Assembly: GCA_017417085.1 (NCBI GenBank)
Contig: JAFPZV010000235.1
Span: forward strand, 1-7,397
Direction of reading: 5' to 3'
Source of the DNA: Deltaproteobacteria bacterium
Lineage (GTDB): Bacteria; Desulfobacterota; Desulfuromonadia; Desulfuromonadales; JAAYDE01
Length of the DNA: 7,397 bases
The notes under the pieces were generated by a model. The model did not search any database, was not told the DNA's origin, and saw only the letters and a program-made list of their open reading frames with translations. Both the position numbers and the translations under genes were made by a program. Below, piece after piece: positions 5,315 to 7,397 of the stretch (within the stretch, counting starts at the first letter, position 1; every line of letters begins with the position of its first letter).

Positions 5315-7397
5315 ATGACAACAGCATTGCCCAAACCGGAGCTTTTGGCACCGGCCGGAAATCTGGAAGCTTTTTTCGCCGCGCTGGAAAACGGAGCCGA
5401 CGCTGTCTACTGCGGGGCGCGGAACTTTTCGGCGAGGGCCAAGGCGAAAAATTTCACCGTCGCCGAACTGGAACGGATGACCGCCTGTGCGCATGCGCGC
5501 GGAGCGCGGCTGCATGTGACGGTCAACTGTCTGGTCAAGGAACGCGAGCTGCCCGAACTGGCGGAGCTGCTCGCCGATCTGGAGCTGATGGGCGTGGATG
5601 CCGTCATCGTGCAGGACATGGCGGTGTGGCGTTTGGCGCATCGTTTCTGTCCCGGTCTGAAACTGCACGCCTCGACCCAGCTGACCATCCACAACAGCGC
5701 CGGGGGGCGGATGCTGGAACGGCTGGGGTTCAGCCGGGCCGTGCTGGCGCGTGAACTGACCCTGGAGGAAATTGCCGCCATCCGTGCCCAGACCACACTG
5801 GAACTGGAACATTTCGTTCATGGCGCGCTCTGCCTCTCGTTCGCCGGGCAGTGCTACTTTTCCTCCTATCTTGGCGGCAAGAGCGGCAACCGCGGCCGCT
5901 GCGCCCAGCCCTGCCGCCGCCTCTACCGCGCACAGGGCAAGGAGGGCTACTACTTTTCCACCCGGGATCTCTGCGCCGTTGATCTGCTGCCGGAACTGGC
6001 ACGCGCGGGGGTGTGCAGCTTCAAGATCGAGGGGCGGATGAAAAGCGCCGAATATGTCGCCACCGTGGTGAGCGCCTACCGCCGGGCGCTGGATGCGCCG
6101 GAAGACGCGCGTGCGGAGGCCGAACGCGAGGCGCGCCGGATGCTGAAAAGTTCCTTTGGGCGCAATCCGACCCACGGTTTTTTGACTGGCGTTGAAAACG
6201 AGGACATTTCCAATTCGGCTGTTACCGGCGCCACCGGTTTGTGGCTGGGCCGGGTGGGCGCGGTTGCCGGCGGCGACATCCGTTTCGTCAGCCGGGAGCC
6301 GCTCTTTGTGGGCGATCGGCTGAGGATCCAGCCCAAAAGCGATCGCAGTGGCCAGTCCTTCACCATCAGAACCCTGCGCCTGGGGAGAAATGAGGTCAGG
6401 CACAGCGCCGCCAACGCGAACGTAACGGTCCCCACGCCTTTCAAGGGACAGTTTCGCGTGGGCGATTCGGTTTTTAAGGTCTCCTCGGAACAGGCCTTTA
6501 CCATGAGCGAGGCCAAGGGACGCCGCCGTCTGGAAGCGTTTGCGGGTGATGCGCCGCCGCAGCTGACGGTCCGTGCGGAGCTTGGCGGCGACATCTTGCA
6601 TCTGGAGGGGCATGTTCTGGGGATGTCCTTTGCACGGGAATATCCGGTGAGCTGCTATCCGGCGCAAAAAAATCCGCTCAATGCCCGGACGCTTGCGGGA
6701 CTTTTCGGGCATCTGGGCTCCGAGGGCTGGCCGGAGGCGGACTTTGTCTGCGGCGATTTGCCGCCGGTGGTGATTCCGCCCAGCCGTCTGAAGGAGATCC
6801 GGCGCGATTTCTCCGAAAATTTCCAGCGTTTCTGGAGGAAGAAACGCGCGGAAAAACGGAAAGAGACTGTGGGGCGGATGATGAACGCGCTGCTTGAGGC
6901 GCATCATCCCGAAAGACGTTCATCCGCCGAGATCGCGGTGGCCATCGGCCATGCCCGGGATCTGCATATTCTTGACGACCCGAAGGTGGACAGCGTCATT
7001 GTGCCTCTGACCGGGGAAAATGTGCAGGAGCGCCTGCACAGGGTGCGGGACCGCAAGGACCGGGTGATTTGGGAGGTGCCGCTGGTGCTGTTTGATGCGC
7101 AGTGGGCCGCCTGCCGGCAGATGGTTGCCAGCCTGGTTGAAGCTGGTTTTCGTTGCTTCATGCTGAACAACCTTGGACATGTCCCTCTGTTTGAAGATGT
7201 GCCTTCGGCACGGCTGTTTGCCGGCTGGCGGCTCTTTTCCCTCAACAGTCAGGCCGTGCTTTCCTGGAAGGAACTGGGGGTGGAGGGTGCGACGCTGGCT
7301 CTGGAAGACGATCGGGCCAATATCTTCGACGTGCTGGCGCATTCGACGGATGTGGCGCTTTCCGTGACGCTCTACGCCAGCGTGCCGCTGCTTGTTA
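5315..7397 (+). CDS. Peptidase U32 family protein (RlhA/YrrO-like), 3' end outside the window
   Basis: The reading frame is open for 694 codons to the window edge. The N terminus PELLAPAGNLEAFFAALENG (8-27), followed by ADAVYCGARNFSARAK (28-43), is typical of U32 proteins. The U32 signature region EHFVHGALCLSFAGQCYFS (165-183) differs from the PROSITE pattern only by Phe182 in a hydrophobic position. It provides C173 and C180, and GRCAQPCR adds C196 and C200. This C-x6-C-x15-C-x3-C set matches the four-cysteine iron-sulfur site proposed for RlhA, TrhP and UbiU/UbiV. FSTRDLC and FKIEGRMKSAEYVATVVSAYR (215-256) are also family blocks. The later part is compatible with the DUF3656/U32 C-terminal region. 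Members shown to work hydroxylate RNA (23S rRNA C2501 by RlhA, tRNA uridine by TrhP) rather than act as proteases; the exact substrate here is not determined. A long open frame on the opposite strand is a shadow. Confidence 0.93.
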   Translation, partial: MTTALPKPELLAPAGNLEAFFAALENGADAVYCGARNFSARAKAKNFTVAELERMTACAHARGARLHVTVNCLVKERELPELAELLADLELMGVDAVIVQDMAVWRLAHRFCPGLKLHASTQLTIHNSAGGRMLERLGFSRAVLARELTLEEIAAIRAQTTLELEHFVHGALCLSFAGQCYFSSYLGGKSGNRGRCAQPCRRLYRAQGKEGYYFSTRDLCAVDLLPELARAGVCSFKIEGRMKSAEYVATVVSAYRRALDAPEDARAEAEREARRMLKSSFGRNPTHGFLTGVENEDISNSAVTGATGLWLGRVGAVAGGDIRFVSREPLFVGDRLRIQPKSDRSGQSFTIRTLRLGRNEVRHSAANANVTVPTPFKGQFRVGDSVFKVSSEQAFTMSEAKGRRRLEAFAGDAPPQLTVRAELGGDILHLEGHVLGMSFAREYPVSCYPAQKNPLNARTLAGLFGHLGSEGWPEADFVCGDLPPVVIPPSRLKEIRRDFSENFQRFWRKKRAEKRKETVGRMMNALLEAHHPERRSSAEIAVAIGHARDLHILDDPKVDSVIVPLTGENVQERLHRVRDRKDRVIWEVPLVLFDAQWAACRQMVASLVEAGFRCFMLNNLGHVPLFEDVPSARLFAGWRLFSLNSQAVLSWKELGVEGATLALEDDRANIFDVLAHSTDVALSVTLYASVPLLV

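Noticed and set aside
5300..6907. A 535-codon open frame on the minus strand opposite the U32 gene
   Set aside because: Its product is low-complexity with no recognisable motif, while the plus strand encodes a clear U32 protein. High-GC third positions commonly leave such shadow frames open.
1..7397. Template repeat, reverse transcriptase or Avd gene for a DGR within the window
   Set aside because: No AAC-rich near-copy of 946-1060 was seen on either strand, and none of the genes has reverse transcriptase motifs.

Overview
The window carries five protein-coding genes on high-GC, compact bacterial DNA. Shine-Dalgarno-like sequences precede the starts, the gaps are short and no introns are evident. 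The organism cannot be named from this sequence. The gene families and codon use suggest a GC-rich, probably anaerobic Gram-negative, perhaps of the Desulfobacterota or the Lentisphaerae/Verrucomicrobia side, but this is a weak inference. No tRNA, rRNA, CRISPR array, transposase, integrase or reverse transcriptase is visible.

Layout. (1) Positions 1-1068, plus strand: a small DUF1294 membrane protein (20-301), then a 236-residue formylglycine-generating-enzyme-like (SUMF1 / C-type-lectin fold) protein (358-1068). (2) 1069-1209: a gap holding two hairpins and a weak promoter candidate. (3) 1210-2472, plus strand: an AAA_14/DUF4143 ATPase with a C-terminal PD-(D/E)XK-like region. A bidirectional terminator (2471-2496) separates it from the convergent gene. 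(4) 2501-5047, minus strand: a UvrA-like double ABC ATPase that lacks the UvrB-binding domain. (5) 5048-5314: a divergent control region. (6) 5315-7397, plus strand: a peptidase U32 family protein (RlhA/YrrO-like), open at the window edge.

The genes do not form one recognisable pathway and look like a mixture of accessory and housekeeping functions. The most interesting signal is the 3' end of the SUMF1-like gene. From about 946 to 1060 it has the layout of a variable region of a diversity-generating retroelement (DGR). The exposed positions of the lectin fold are encoded almost only by NNC codons, as expected if a template of AAC codons had been mutagenised at adenines. A 26-base stretch without adenine follows, and then an imperfect hairpin over the stop codon. 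No template repeat or reverse transcriptase lies in the window, so a DGR would have to act from elsewhere in the genome. This is inference. Other points worth checking are a palindromic repeat read in frame in the inter-ATPase linker of the UvrA-like protein, and start codons placed against hairpins that could hide the ribosome binding site.
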